Counted from the stretch's first letter, positions 1 to 9,732 are shown. The stretch is DNA of 64,000 nucleotides from Clostridium algoriphilum (GCF_020443705.1 NZ_JAIZZK010000010.1:1-64000), one strand, 5' to 3'. A program made the numbers and translations. Notes: generated from the sequence alone by a model not told the origin.

Positions 1-51
1 CAACTAAAAACAAAACTGACACCATATGAAAAACGATGTCAGATTGCTTAA
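1..51 (+). CDS. IS3-family transposase OrfB, C-terminal fragment
   Basis: Only the last 16 codons are in the window, in frame 1, ending at TAA 49-51. The sequence LTPYEKRCQIA fits the conserved LTPVEYR-type tail that follows the DDE integrase core in IS3/IS150 OrfB proteins. Position just inside a likely IS right end supports this. The fragment is too short for certainty. Confidence 0.5.
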   Translation, partial: QLKTKLTPYEKRCQIA

Positions 52-111
52 TTTAAAGATATTCTATGATAGTGCTTGCTATTTTGTGTACGCTGTATGG
101 GGTTCAGTTCA
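1..111 (+). mobile_element. Right end of an IS3-family insertion sequence (partial)
   Basis: The first 51 bases finish an open frame whose last residues (KLTPYEKRCQIA) resemble the end of IS3/IS150-group OrfB transposases. About 50 bases later comes GGGGTTCAGTTCA, ending near 111. From memory this matches the usual terminal sequence of clostridial IS150-like elements. The left part lies outside the window, so the element's boundaries and integrity cannot be judged. Confidence 0.55.
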
Positions 112-153
112 TAGCTAGTGGAGGTGCTTTGTTTTTATATATTTATTATAATG

Positions 154-585
154 TTATTTATTTGAATTTTTTAACTCATTGTGTTCGTATAATAGATTGT
201 AACAATAAGTGATTATATCACTTCTTTTAATTATCCCTATAAAAACACCATTGTCATCTACAACAGGAACAAAGTTTTGATCCTTTGCCAAGGATATTAA
301 GCTCTCAATATCTGAACTAATTAATACTGCTTTGTTAGATATATGCCTTGGGATATCTTGAATTATAATTTTATTTGTATCATTAAAACTTAAATTAGGA
401 GTATTCTTTAATTTCCATAATAAATCACCTTCAGTTAAAGTACCTACATAAATACCTGTTTCATTTACTAAGGGTACAGATGAATACCTGTGGTACTCCA
501 TTCGTTCTAGTGCTTGTCTCATAGTAGAATTCGGTTTTTCATAAACAACTTCATTTTTAGGAGTAAGAAAAAAAGCTATGTTCAT
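154..585 (-). CDS. CBS-domain pair protein
   Basis: A 143-residue protein made almost only of two CBS motifs, about residues 5-60 and 75-130 (SSVPLVNETGIYVGTLTEGDL, then VPVVDDNGVFIGIIKRSDII). CBS pairs usually bind adenine nucleotides and sense energy or redox state; the partner of a stand-alone CBS protein cannot be told from sequence. The start has an AAAGGATGG ribosome site. An extended -10 element (TGTTATAAT, TATAAT at 642-647 on the minus strand) lies about 60 bases upstream, so it is probably transcribed alone. It lies 3' of the MATE gene on the same strand. Confidence 0.8.
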   Translation of the reverse strand: MNIAFFLTPKNEVVYEKPNSTMRQALERMEYHRYSSVPLVNETGIYVGTLTEGDLLWKLKNTPNLSFNDTNKIIIQDIPRHISNKAVLISSDIESLISLAKDQNFVPVVDDNGVFIGIIKRSDIITYCYNLLYEHNELKNSNK

Positions 586-704
586 AGTTTACCCATCCTT
601 TAAAGATTTTTATTTTAGTTTGTCAGTTGTCGTTCAACTTCATTATAACATGTCTTATAGATTTAATGATGTATAATCTATTAATATCTTATGAAAACAT
701 TTAC

Positions 705-2051
705 TTAATTAGGGGTTGTTGCCATTTTAATTACTGTTTTAAATTTCCATTTTCCTTTTCTGAATCTTATAACATAAAGGGAACCACGAACTACCCAATC
801 TACAATCATACCTATCCATACGCCAACAAGCCCAAAATGCAACACAACTCCTAGTAGATAACCTAATGTAATTCTAAAAAGCCACATCCCTATTATTGCA
901 GTTACTAGTGTGTATTTTACATCTCCTGCTCCTTTAAGACCCGCTGGTAGCACAAATGATATCGACCATAATGGAATGCATGCAGAATTTACTATAAGTA
1001 CAATAGAAGCTAAATGAATTATTTCTTTATTAGTTGTAAATAGTGAGGCAACATTTGTAGCAAATGGTATAAATATTACAGCTATTATAGCTAAAGCAAT
1101 AGTTGAAAGCTTTGTAATATAGGATAGTGATTTCTCAGCCTCAAGACTGTCACCTTTCCCCATATATTTTCCAACAAGAGCAGTTGCTGCAATACATAAT
1201 GAATTTCCAGGTACATTAAGCATAGTAGCAATGGAACCCGCAATAGCGTTTGATGCAATTGCTATAGTTCCCATATTTACTATAAAAACTTGAGTGATTA
1301 ACTTTCCACCATTGAAGACCAAGGACTCTACACTCGCAGGGACTCCAATACCAAATACAAGCTTTAATAATGATTTATCAAACTTGAATTTCTTTATATT
1401 TGTAAGTTTTAAAATCTTTGAACCACGTATAAGAACTATTAATATAATTATGCCGCCACTAACTCTTGCAATTGCGATTCCAAGTGCTGCTCCTACTATT
1501 CCCATACCTAATATATTTATAAAAGTGTACGTTAAACTTACATTTATGATGTTCATAAAGATACTGATTTTCATAGGCGTTTTTGTATCTCCAGCGCCAC
1601 GCAGAAGTCCATTTGCAACTAAATCTATAGTTATTAAAGGATAAGTAAGTAAGGTTATGCCTAAATATGTATGAGCATTTCTTATTACTTCAGGTTCTGC
1701 TGAGCCAAAAAGTGCAGCAATTATAGGACCCTTTAATAGAAACATCATAATAGTTAGGATGAAAGTAATTATAAGTCCAGAAAAAAGCGCTTGTTGCATA
1801 GCCGCGTTAGCTTTTTTTATATTTCCTTGACCAACGAATTGAGCTACAACAACCATACCTCCTATTGCAAGGGCAGAAAAGAATGCTATAAATATATTAT
1901 TTATGGAATCCACCATTCCAATCGCAGAAACTGCTTCTTTCCCTATATGCCCAGCCATCATAGTATTTATCATACCTAAAGATATAACAAATAATTGTTC
2001 TGTTACTATTGGAATTGCTAAATTAAATACATCTTTTCGTATCCATTTCAC
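705..2051 (-). CDS. MATE family multidrug/sodium antiporter
   Basis: A 448-residue polytopic membrane protein with the length and two-fold pattern of MATE exporters, about 12 predicted membrane helices. Typical features are the N-terminal IPIVTEQLFVISLGMINTMMAGHIG, the GAGDTKTPM loop near residue 150 and the GLKGAGDVKYTL counterpart near residue 370. MATE proteins export cationic drugs or metabolites in exchange for Na+ or H+; the substrate here is unknown. An AGAGGCG site precedes the ATG. The EamA gene lies 61 bases upstream on the same strand, so the two exporters may be co-transcribed. Confidence 0.85.
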   Translation of the reverse strand: MKWIRKDVFNLAIPIVTEQLFVISLGMINTMMAGHIGKEAVSAIGMVDSINNIFIAFFSALAIGGMVVVAQFVGQGNIKKANAAMQQALFSGLIITFILTIMMFLLKGPIIAALFGSAEPEVIRNAHTYLGITLLTYPLITIDLVANGLLRGAGDTKTPMKISIFMNIINVSLTYTFINILGMGIVGAALGIAIARVSGGIIILIVLIRGSKILKLTNIKKFKFDKSLLKLVFGIGVPASVESLVFNGGKLITQVFIVNMGTIAIASNAIAGSIATMLNVPGNSLCIAATALVGKYMGKGDSLEAEKSLSYITKLSTIALAIIAVIFIPFATNVASLFTTNKEIIHLASIVLIVNSACIPLWSISFVLPAGLKGAGDVKYTLVTAIIGMWLFRITLGYLLGVVLHFGLVGVWIGMIVDWVVRGSLYVIRFRKGKWKFKTVIKMATTPN

Positions 2052-2112
2052 GATTGTCGCCTCTTATCTAGTTTTAATTATATATATACTATAACATCAT
2101 AATTAATTTAAT

Positions 2113-3018
2113 TCATAATTTTCTATCTGTCGTTAATTTTTTAGTTCTTAAAAAGTTCCATTTAGTTTCTGTTGTTATAATTGCAAGTAGTATAGTCAAA
2201 CATCCTAAAATCATTTTATATGTAAATACTTCATGTAGTATTGTAACAGAAAAAATAGAACCAAATACCGATTCCAGACATAAAATAATAGCCGCATGGG
2301 TAGAGGTAGTGTACTTTTGAGCTAAATTTTGTATTATAAATGCAATCATAGTACTAAAAATACCTAAATAAAGAATTGCAAATATTGTATTTGAATTTAA
2401 TGAATGTGGGATTGGTTCATAAATTAGAGCAGCTATAATTGAGAAAACTCCGGCCGCACCTAATTGGATTATTACGAGTAATATTGCATCTGATTTTTTA
2501 ATGAAATACTCAACAGAAACTATATGAGCTGCAAAAAATACTGAACATAAAAGCGTTAAACTGTCTCCTAGTCCAATATGTATACCCCCATCTAAGGTTA
2601 ACATCCCTATACCAATGAAACACATAAAGGCAGATATTAATGAGAATGCATCCGGCTTTTTCTTGCTAATTATCCAATAGAGAAAGGGAACTATAACTAC
2701 ATTAGTTCCAGTTAGGAAAGCATTTTTACTAGCAGTCGTATATTTCATACCAACAGTTTGAGCTGCAAAGCCTAGAAATAGGAGAAGGCCAACCACTGAT
2801 CCAACCTTAAGGTCATATTTTGTAATACGTTTAATCTTTTTTCTGAAAACAAATAGCATAATTATTACAGATATACCAAACCGCATTGCCATTATATAAA
2901 AAGGAGAGAAGCTATCCAAAGCACCTTTTACAGCTATATAACCTCCACCCCAAATAACTGCAACGAAGAGCAAAGATATATCAGCCAGCATACTCTTTTT
3001 CTTGCTAATATTTATCAT
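2113..3018 (-). CDS. EamA/DMT superfamily transporter
   Basis: About 301 residues with ten hydrophobic segments in two EamA repeats (ADISLLFVAVIWGGGYIAVKGAL near the start, a second repeat from about residue 150). DMT proteins export or import amino acids, nucleotides or other metabolites; the substrate is not predictable. An in-frame ATG at 3039 lies upstream, but the ribosome site AAGGAAGTG sits inside that extension, so the start at 3018 is preferred. It is followed on the same strand by the MATE gene. Confidence 0.8.
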   Translation of the reverse strand: MINISKKKSMLADISLLFVAVIWGGGYIAVKGALDSFSPFYIMAMRFGISVIIMLFVFRKKIKRITKYDLKVGSVVGLLLFLGFAAQTVGMKYTTASKNAFLTGTNVVIVPFLYWIISKKKPDAFSLISAFMCFIGIGMLTLDGGIHIGLGDSLTLLCSVFFAAHIVSVEYFIKKSDAILLVIIQLGAAGVFSIIAALIYEPIPHSLNSNTIFAILYLGIFSTMIAFIIQNLAQKYTTSTHAAIILCLESVFGSIFSVTILHEVFTYKMILGCLTILLAIITTETKWNFLRTKKLTTDRKL

Positions 3019-3128
3019 GGTTATCACTTCCTTAAACAAATTTATAAATTATGTAGGATTACACAAATATTAGTTGTCAATTTACATGTTGTAACAGTTT
3101 ATTTTACCATAGAAATAGGTATTAACCT

Positions 3129-3163
3129 AAAAAAACGACGAGAATACACAATGTATTCTCGTC
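3129..3163 (-). terminator. Rho-independent terminator of hcp1
   Basis: A perfect 12-bp stem (3137-3148 with 3152-3163, GACGAGAATACA) with a three-base loop. On the minus strand it is followed by a run of seven T. It lies just downstream of hcp1. Confidence 0.9.
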
Positions 3164-3191
3164 ATTTACTGAATTAATTTATTAAGATAGA

Positions 3192-4910
3192 CTAATTAGT
3201 CATAAACATTTTTATGTCATCATCTACGTTTGATATGCCAGCAATTCCAAAGTTATCTATTAGGATTTTAGCTACATTTGGAGATAAGAAAGCAGGTAGA
3301 GTTGGTCCTAAATGAATATTTTTTACCCCTAGATGAAGTAGTGCGAGTAGAACTATTACAGCTTTTTGTTCATACCATGCTATATTATATGAAATTGGCA
3401 ATTCATTAATATCATCAAGTTCAAAAACTTCTTTTAATTTAAGGGCTATAACTACTAGTGAATATGAGTCATTGCATTGCCCAGCATCGAGTACTCTTGG
3501 AATTCCAGCAATATCACCTAAATCAAGTTTATTATATTTATACTTTGCACAACCAGCGGTTAGAATTACAGTATCTTTTGGTAATTCTTTTGCAAAATCA
3601 GTATAGTAATCGCGGCTTTTCATACGTCCGTCACAGCCGGCCATAACGAAAAATCTTTTAATTGCTCCTGATTTAACTGCTTCAACTACTTTATCTGCTA
3701 GAGCAATTACTTGATTATGAGCAAATCCACCTATGATCTCACCTTTTTCTATTTCTTTAGGTGCTTTACATTTTTTAGCTTTTGCAATTAAAGCAGAATA
3801 ATCTTTTGGCATTCCGTTTTTGCCCTCTGGAATATGTTTAACTCCAGAGAAACCAGTAACGCCTGTAGTATAAAGCCTGTCCTTATAAGAAGCTTTTGGA
3901 GGAACTATGCAGTTCGTTGTCATTAGTATAACTCCGTTAAAACTTTCAAATTCTTCATTTTGCTTCCACCAAGCATTTCCGTAATTTCCAACAAGATGCG
4001 AATATTTCTTAAATGCTGGGTAATAGTTTGCAGGTAGCATTTCACTATGAGTGTATACATCTACTCCGCTGCCTTCTGTTTGCTTTAATAATTCTTCCAT
4101 GTCTTTTAAATCATGTCCACTTATTAATATACCAGGTCTATTTTTAACTCCTATATTAACTTTAGTCATTTCAGGATTACCATAGCTCGTAGTATTTGCT
4201 TTATCGAGTAATGCCATAGCATCCACACCAAATTTACCACATTCAAGTACTAATGCTACTAAGTCATTTGCGTCTAAATTGTTATCAAGTGTAGCTGCTA
4301 AGCCCTTTTGCATAAAACCATGAATATTTTCTTCGCTATAACCTAAGTTAAAAGCATGAGCAAGATAAGCTGCAATTCCCTTTATACCATAAACTAATAA
4401 TTCTCTTAAAGATCTAATGTCTTCATCCTTTGTAGAAAGTACCCCTACTGTAGATGCTTTTTCTGAAAAGGCATCTACAGTGTCAGCAAACCATGTAGCA
4501 GCTTCAGGTAAAGCTTCCTCTACAGTATACTTAGTGCCTAGGATGCTCATTACTTTTTCAAGCCAATTGCTAGCGTCTCTTGGGATATCAAGGGAACCAC
4601 CAGCTGAAATATATTGTTTCTTTATAGTGTCTCTTAATTGTAATCCTAATTTAATTCTTTGAATAAATACTTTTTTATCAAAATTTGCATTAGTTATAGT
4701 TGAAAATAAGCTTTCCATTATAAAGTTGTCTACGTCTTTATTTACAACCCCTAATTTTCTGGCCCTTATACTATAAACTGATATACCTTTTGTGATAAAT
4801 ATTAGTAAATCCTGAGTTTCTGCTAAATCTGAAGTTTTACCGCAAACACCCTTAACTGTGCAACCTTTTCCACCGGCTGCTTCTTGACATTGATAACAAA
4901 ACATACTCAT
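3192..4910 (-). CDS. hcp: Hybrid cluster protein (hydroxylamine/NO reductase), copy 1
   Basis: A 572-residue hybrid cluster protein (prismane). N-terminal cysteines C5, C8, C17 and C23 follow the Cx2Cx8Cx5C spacing of class I proteins of strict anaerobes, which hold a [4Fe-4S] cluster. Likely hybrid-cluster ligands are visible: SGHDLKD (His), HSEMLPAN (Glu), [15 protein letters not shown] (the persulfide Cys position), [19 protein letters not shown] and WYEQKAV. The family reduces hydroxylamine in vitro and is linked to NO detoxification. Compared with copy 2 at 39051 it carries about 25 extra residues between the N-terminal helical region and [16 protein letters not shown] lies eight bases before the ATG. 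It is a single-gene unit with an upstream palindromic operator and its own terminator. Confidence 0.95.
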   Translation of the reverse strand: MSMFCYQCQEAAGGKGCTVKGVCGKTSDLAETQDLLIFITKGISVYSIRARKLGVVNKDVDNFIMESLFSTITNANFDKKVFIQRIKLGLQLRDTIKKQYISAGGSLDIPRDASNWLEKVMSILGTKYTVEEALPEAATWFADTVDAFSEKASTVGVLSTKDEDIRSLRELLVYGIKGIAAYLAHAFNLGYSEENIHGFMQKGLAATLDNNLDANDLVALVLECGKFGVDAMALLDKANTTSYGNPEMTKVNIGVKNRPGILISGHDLKDMEELLKQTEGSGVDVYTHSEMLPANYYPAFKKYSHLVGNYGNAWWKQNEEFESFNGVILMTTNCIVPPKASYKDRLYTTGVTGFSGVKHIPEGKNGMPKDYSALIAKAKKCKAPKEIEKGEIIGGFAHNQVIALADKVVEAVKSGAIKRFFVMAGCDGRMKSRDYYTDFAKELPKDTVILTAGCAKYKYNKLDLGDIAGIPRVLDAGQCNDSYSLVVIALKLKEVFELDDINELPISYNIAWYEQKAVIVLLALLHLGVKNIHLGPTLPAFLSPNVAKILIDNFGIAGISNVDDDIKMFMTN

Positions 4911-5021
4911 ATATTATTCCTCCTAAATTTTGTTCTTATTTTATATTTTCATATAGTTATATACACATTGTTTTTGCTTAAATTGTATTAACCTAACTAA
5001 GCACTTCAAGCTTATGAGATT

Positions 5022-5063
5022 ATTATAGTGCAGAAGGAATAATTTATCCGTAACTATAGTTAC
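5022..5063 (-). promoter_or_regulatory. hcp1 promoter with CRP/FNR-type (HcpR-like) operator
   Basis: A perfect 14-bp palindrome, GTAAC-TATA-GTTAC, lies at 5050-5063. A TATAAT -10 box on the minus strand lies at 5022-5027. The palindrome centre is 29.5 bases from the first base of the -10, placing it near -41.5, the class II activator position of CRP/FNR proteins. No good -35 box is present, as expected for an activated promoter. The same palindrome at the same distance precedes hcp2. Confidence 0.75.
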
Positions 5064-5182
5064 CAAATCATATAATATTTAATTTTTTTATATAGCATAA
5101 AATCACATGACCTCAAAAGGATATAGAATTTCCATACTTTAGTCCTTGTGAAAAAAGTAGCATATACTTTCTTTTATATCCA

Positions 5183-5211
5183 TTGACATTGATAATATAC
5201 ATATTTATAAT
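5183..5211 (+). promoter_or_regulatory. Sigma-A promoter of the cysteine desulfurase-thiI operon
   Basis: TTGACA at 5183-5188 and TATAAT at 5206-5211 are separated by exactly 17 bases. This is a consensus sigma-A promoter about 70 bases before the first gene. The rest of 4911-5286 holds the divergent hcp1 promoter and no gene. Confidence 0.85.
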
Positions 5212-5286
5212 TAGATAAAGCAGAGTAAAACACTAAGAATTAATGAAGGTATTTAGTGGATTATATAAGAGGAGAGAGATAAAAAC

Positions 5287-6429
5287 ATGGAAATATATTT
5301 AGATAACAGCGCAACTACCATGCCTTATGATGAAGTTATTGGGGATGTAAGTAGTACTATGAAAAATTATTATGGTAACCCATCTTCAGCTCATATTTTA
5401 GGGTTTAAGGCAGAGCAAAAACTTAGAGAGATGCGGTTAAATATTGCTAGGAGTATAAATGCTAGTAGTGAGGAAATAATATTTACATCAGGTGGTAGTG
5501 AAAGTAATAACTTCCTTATAAAAGGCTTCGCTAAAATCTCTTCAAATATAATAACTACAAAAATAGAACATCCAAGTATACTTAACACTTTTAAGGCTCT
5601 CGAGGATTCAGGAATAAAAGTAACTTATATAGATGTAGATGAGAATGGTAGGATTGATATAAAAGGGATTATAGACAGTATAACTAAGGACACTCAAGTA
5701 GTTAGTGTAATGCACGTTAATAATGAAATAGGGGTAGTGCAGGACATTGAGCTTATAGGGAAATTAATTAAAGAGAAAAGTAGTAGGGCTAAGTTTCATG
5801 TAGACGCAGTACAAAGTTATGGGAAAATACCAATTGATGTACAAAAATGTAAAATAGACTTGCTATCTACTAGTGCACATAAAATTCATGGACCTCGTGG
5901 AGTTGGATTTGCATATATAAGGAAGGGACTTATTCCAATTAGCCTAATAAGTGGTGGAGGTCAAGAAAGAAATTTACGATCTGGTACAGAAAATCTTGCA
6001 GGTATAGTGGGATTTGAGACGGCTTCGCGGATTATATGTAAAAATCAAAATGAAAATTTTAATAAAGTATTAGAAGTTAAGGAATATTTTATAAAGGAAC
6101 TGGCAAAGGTTAATGATGTTATAATTAATAGTCCATTAGAAGCTGATTTTACGCCTTATATTTTAAGCGTTTCATTTATTGGAGTAAAAGGGGAAGTTCT
6201 TCTTCATTCCCTTGAGCAAAAAGGAATATATGTGTCTACTGGATCCGCATGTTCATCTAAAAATCATAAAAGCAGTGAAATATTAAACTCACTTGGTAGA
6301 ACACTAGAGCAGCAAAATGGAACTATAAGGTTTAGTTTTTCTGAATACAATAATAAAGATGAAGTAGACTATGTTATAATCGAATTAAATAAATCACTAA
6401 AATTTTTAAGAAAGCTTAACAAAAGATAA
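5287..6429 (+). CDS. Cysteine desulfurase (NifS/IscS class)
   Basis: A 380-residue PLP enzyme of aminotransferase class V that takes sulfur from cysteine as an enzyme-bound persulfide. Visible marks are LDNSATTMP at the N terminus, H95 stacking on PLP, K199 in SAHKIHGPRG as the Schiff-base lysine, and C322 in STGSACSS as the persulfide cysteine. It lies 38 bases before thiI in the same unit, so its main role is probably to supply sulfur to ThiI for tRNA 4-thiouridine rather than Fe-S assembly; no iscU or scaffold gene is nearby. It has its own consensus promoter and a GAGGAGAG ribosome site. Confidence 0.93.
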   Translation: MEIYLDNSATTMPYDEVIGDVSSTMKNYYGNPSSAHILGFKAEQKLREMRLNIARSINASSEEIIFTSGGSESNNFLIKGFAKISSNIITTKIEHPSILNTFKALEDSGIKVTYIDVDENGRIDIKGIIDSITKDTQVVSVMHVNNEIGVVQDIELIGKLIKEKSSRAKFHVDAVQSYGKIPIDVQKCKIDLLSTSAHKIHGPRGVGFAYIRKGLIPISLISGGGQERNLRSGTENLAGIVGFETASRIICKNQNENFNKVLEVKEYFIKELAKVNDVIINSPLEADFTPYILSVSFIGVKGEVLLHSLEQKGIYVSTGSACSSKNHKSSEILNSLGRTLEQQNGTIRFSFSEYNNKDEVDYVIIELNKSLKFLRKLNKR

Positions 6430-6467
6430 TTGGTAAGTTTTTATAAGAAGCAGAGGAGTGTCAAAAA

Positions 6468-7610
6468 ATGAGAAAAGTAATACTTGTAAAATTTGCACCT
6501 GAAATATTTTTAAAAGGTCTCAACAGAGGTAAATTTGAAAAAAAACTTAAAGACAATATAAAAAATGTAATCAAAGACTTAAATTATGAATTCGTTGAAG
6601 ACCTTGGACGATGGTTTATATATTCCGAGCAAATGGAACAAATTATAGAAAAGGTTAAAAATGTATTTGGTGTAATGGAAGTATGCGTAGTTACACAGGT
6701 TGAAGCCTCATTGGATAACATTGTAAAGCAAGCACTTTTGGAGTTACAAGAGACTTCCGCTAAAACTTTTAAAGTAGAAACAAACAGAGCAAATAAGAAT
6801 TTTAGCCCAGGTTCTATGGAGGTAAGCAGAAAAGCGGGGTCTTATATATTACAAAACAATACAGAGGTAAGTGTAGATGTTCATAAGCCAGAGTGTACAA
6901 TTAATGTTGAAATAAGAAACATGGCATACATATATGCTAAAAGAATAAAGGCAGTAGGTGGTTTACCTTATGGCATGAATGGCAGTACTATGCTTATGTT
7001 ATCAGGAGGTATAGATTCCCCAGTTGCAGGTTATATGATGGCAAGACGTGGTGTAGAACTAAGTGCAGTTTATTATCATAGCCACCCATATACTAGTGAG
7101 AGGGCAAAGGATAAGGTAAAACAATTAACAAACATACTAAAAGAATATACTGGAAAACTAACACTATATGTAGTACCTTTTACTGAAATTCAAATGCAAA
7201 TTATAGAAAAGTGCAGAGAAGATGAATTAACAATAATAATGAGAAGATTTATGATGAGACTTGCATGTGCACTTGCCGAAAAATATGGTGTAAACTCAGT
7301 AACAACTGGAGAAAGCATAGGACAAGTAGCTAGTCAGACTATGGAAGGGCTTATAGTAAGTGATGATGTTTCTGATAGGCCAGTGTTTAGACCTTTGATT
7401 GCTATGGATAAAGTAGATATTATAGATGTTTCAAGAAAAATAGATACCTATGAAACTTCAATTCTACCTTATGAAGATTGTTGCACAATTTTTGTTCCCA
7501 AACATCCGAAAACAAAACCAAGGTTAATTGAGATAATTAAGTCTGAATCAGTTTTAGATATTGATAAATTGGTCGAGAAGGCTATAACCGACATGGAAAT
7601 TTATAAATAA
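6468..7610 (+). CDS. thiI: tRNA 4-thiouridine synthetase ThiI (rhodanese-less)
   Basis: A 380-residue protein with an N-terminal ferredoxin-like region and THUMP domain (to about residue 165) and a PP-loop ATP pyrophosphatase domain with MLSGGIDSPVAG at about 177-188. ThiI adenylates U8 of tRNA and transfers sulfur to it. The protein stops after the PP-loop domain and lacks the C-terminal rhodanese domain of the E. coli enzyme, as in Bacillus and clostridia, where the adjacent cysteine desulfurase passes sulfur directly. It forms a two-gene operon with that gene. Confidence 0.95.
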   Translation: MRKVILVKFAPEIFLKGLNRGKFEKKLKDNIKNVIKDLNYEFVEDLGRWFIYSEQMEQIIEKVKNVFGVMEVCVVTQVEASLDNIVKQALLELQETSAKTFKVETNRANKNFSPGSMEVSRKAGSYILQNNTEVSVDVHKPECTINVEIRNMAYIYAKRIKAVGGLPYGMNGSTMLMLSGGIDSPVAGYMMARRGVELSAVYYHSHPYTSERAKDKVKQLTNILKEYTGKLTLYVVPFTEIQMQIIEKCREDELTIIMRRFMMRLACALAEKYGVNSVTTGESIGQVASQTMEGLIVSDDVSDRPVFRPLIAMDKVDIIDVSRKIDTYETSILPYEDCCTIFVPKHPKTKPRLIEIIKSESVLDIDKLVEKAITDMEIYK

Positions 7611-7701
7611 ACATATTCATGTTAATCAATCGATCATGTGTATTAAATCAAATAAAATGTAAATAATAATAAATGAAATACACATTGAAGGGGTGATTAA
7701 C

Positions 7702-7794
7702 ATGGCTAAAAAAGGTACAGAAAAAAGATCAGGTTCAAAGGATACAAAAGATAAAACTCAGAAAAAGAATCAAAAGGGAAATACAGTTAAATAA
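7702..7794 (+). CDS. Small basic protein, 30 residues, unknown function
   Basis: A 31-codon frame (MAKKGTEKRSGS...NTVK) preceded by GAAGGGGTGATTAAC, a near-ideal ribosome site. Eleven of 30 residues are Lys or Arg and only three are acidic. There is no hydrophobic segment and the composition suggests a disordered, nucleic-acid-binding or structural peptide. It follows thiI by 91 bases and ends before a strong terminator. No family is recognised. Confidence 0.6.
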   Translation: MAKKGTEKRSGSKDTKDKTQKKNQKGNTVK

Positions 7795-7828
7795 CGAATA
7801 GTATAAAAAAACTAAATATGTGATTGTT

Positions 7829-7878
7829 AAAAGTAAGCTAACAAGATGATTTATCACTTTGTTAGCTTACTTTTAATT
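7829..7878. terminator. Bidirectional-looking terminator after the thiI unit
   Basis: A 16-bp perfect stem (7829-7844 with 7859-7874) with a 14-base loop; the arms end in four A and four T. It closes the unit containing thiI and the small basic gene. Confidence 0.85.
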
Positions 7879-7946
7879 AGAAAAAATATAATAGCTTAAT
7901 AAAGTAATAGTGTTATTAAAAAATAAAAAATATTTCGAAAAAAATG

Positions 7947-8000
7947 TTGAAAAAAGTAATAATAGATGATATCATGTAGATAGTATGTGTATACATACTA
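7947..8000 (+). promoter_or_regulatory. Probable ptsG promoter with palindrome at the start site
   Basis: TTGAAA at 7947-7952 and TATCAT at 7970-7975 are 17 bases apart. Just after, TAGTATG-N6-CATACTA (7981-8000) forms a 7-bp-arm inverted repeat overlapping the expected start of transcription, as an operator might. The antiterminator target follows about 60 bases later. The 7795-8193 stretch contains no gene. Confidence 0.5.
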
Positions 8001-8058
8001 TTATTAGTTAAAATATTGTGTAATAGTTTACAATGAAAAAAATTTTATAGTTAAATTA

Positions 8059-8160
8059 GCGTGTTACTGAGATAATCAGGCATGAGCATAAGTCATTATA
8101 ATAATATAGCCACATTTACGTGAAGCTATAATTATGACTTTGCTTGTGCCTTTTATTTTT
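8059..8160 (+). promoter_or_regulatory. GlcT ribonucleic antiterminator (RAT) and overlapping terminator upstream of ptsG
   Basis: GTGTTACTGA-GATA-ATCAGGCATGAG at about 8061-8086 matches the RAT bound by BglG/GlcT-type antiterminators. Its 3' half (AGGCATGAG) is also the start of a long terminator stem: about 8079-8110 pairs with 8125-8150, followed by TTTTATTTTT. Only one of the two structures can form. GlcT binding, when glucose is being transported, would allow transcription into ptsG. A sister element lies at 45035 in front of crr. Confidence 0.88.
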
Positions 8161-8193
8161 GCTAATATGTTAAAAAAAGAGAGGGGAATATAA

Positions 8194-9729
8194 ATGAAAA
8201 AAGCTTTTGGTATTTTACAAAAGGTAGGAAAATCTTTAATGCTACCAGTAGCACTATTACCAGCTGCAGGAATATTGCTTGCATTCGGTAATATGTTTCA
8301 AAGTGCACAGTTTTTAGCAAGCGCTCCAATATTTAATGCTGATTGGATCCAATTAGTAGCTAAAATTATGGAACAGTCTGGTGATGTTATTTTTAGTAAC
8401 CTTGCGCTATTATTTGCAGTAGGAGTAGCAGTAGGTTTAGCCGATGGTGAAGGGGTTGCAGGACTTGCAGCAATAGTTGGGTTCTTAATAATGAGCAAAA
8501 CTTTAGGTGTTGTTGCTGGAGTTACTCACGAGTTAACATTAGGTCATGCACATCCGGAGTTTAAAGAAATATTAGGTATTCCAACACTTCAAACAGGAGT
8601 ATTTGGCGGTATTATAATAGGTATAATAGCAGCGCAATTGTATAAAAAATATTATAACATTGAATTACCTTCTTATTTAGGATTCTTTTCAGGTAAGAGA
8701 TTTGTACCTATCATTACAGCAGTAGCTGCAATTGGAGCAGGTATTGCATTGAGTTTCATATGGCCTCCAATCCAACATGGGTTAACTGTTTTTTCGAAAA
8801 ATATGATTGAGGCTAACCCAACGCTAGCAGCCTTTGTATTTGGAGTAATAGAAAGATCAATGATCCCATTTGGATTACATCACATTTTCTATAATCCATT
8901 TTGGTATCAATTTGGTGAGTATATAAACAAATCTGGTCAATTAGTAAACGGAGATCAAGCTATATTTATGGCTCAGTTAAAAGATGGTGTACCATTTACA
9001 GCAGGAACATTTATGACAGGTAAATTCCCATTTATGATGTTCGGGCTTCCAGCAGCAGCACTTGCAATTATTCATGAAGCAAGACCTGAAAAAAAGGTGC
9101 TAATAGCTGGTATTATGGGATCTGCAGCTTTAACTTCTTTCTTAACAGGAATTACAGAACCGATTGAGTTCTCATTCTTATTTGTAGCGCCAATATTGTT
9201 CGGAATTCACTGTGTATTCGCAGGATTATCCTTTATGACAATGCAACTTTTAAATGTTAAAATAGGAATGACTTTTTCAGGGGGACTTATAGATTACTTA
9301 CTATTTGGAGTAATTCCAAATAGAACAGCTTGGTGGTTAGTAATCCCTGTAGGATTAGTATTTGCAGCTCTTTATTACTTCGGTTTCCGTTTTGCTATAA
9401 GAAAATGGAATCTTAAAACTCCCGGTCGTGAAGTAGAGGAGGAAGAAGATAAAAGTAATGCACAAACAAATCTTAATGTTCAAGAACATGCAATAGCGGT
9501 ATTAGTAGCACTAGGTGGAAAAGAAAATATTACAAATTTAGATGCTTGCATTACTCGTTTACGTGTAAGTGTTAAGGATGCTAAAAATGTGAATAAAGCA
9601 GAACTTAAGAAATTAGGAGCTGCTGGTGTGCTTGAAGTTGGTGACAGTATTCAAGCAATATTTGGAACAAGAGCAGAGCATATAAAAACAGAAATTAAAG
9701 AAGTTATAGCTAAGGGTTTAGATAAATAA
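8194..9729 (+). CDS. ptsG: PTS glucose-specific EIICB component
   Basis: A 511-residue membrane transporter that moves glucose in while phosphorylating it. The EIIC domain covers about residues 1-400, with [19 protein letters not shown] at the N terminus, [13 protein letters not shown] in the middle and the [10 protein letters not shown] signature. After an acidic linker the EIIB domain follows (about 430-511), with phospho-cysteine C452 in [11 protein letters not shown]. There is no fused EIIA domain; a separate EIIA is encoded at 45264. The N terminus resembles glucose (PtsG) more than N-acetylglucosamine (NagE) transporters, and the GlcT target upstream agrees. It is a monocistronic unit between two terminators. 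Confidence 0.93.
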   Translation: MKKAFGILQKVGKSLMLPVALLPAAGILLAFGNMFQSAQFLASAPIFNADWIQLVAKIMEQSGDVIFSNLALLFAVGVAVGLADGEGVAGLAAIVGFLIMSKTLGVVAGVTHELTLGHAHPEFKEILGIPTLQTGVFGGIIIGIIAAQLYKKYYNIELPSYLGFFSGKRFVPIITAVAAIGAGIALSFIWPPIQHGLTVFSKNMIEANPTLAAFVFGVIERSMIPFGLHHIFYNPFWYQFGEYINKSGQLVNGDQAIFMAQLKDGVPFTAGTFMTGKFPFMMFGLPAAALAIIHEARPEKKVLIAGIMGSAALTSFLTGITEPIEFSFLFVAPILFGIHCVFAGLSFMTMQLLNVKIGMTFSGGLIDYLLFGVIPNRTAWWLVIPVGLVFAALYYFGFRFAIRKWNLKTPGREVEEEEDKSNAQTNLNVQEHAIAVLVALGGKENITNLDACITRLRVSVKDAKNVNKAELKKLGAAGVLEVGDSIQAIFGTRAEHIKTEIKEVIAKGLDK

Positions 9730-9732
9730 TAT

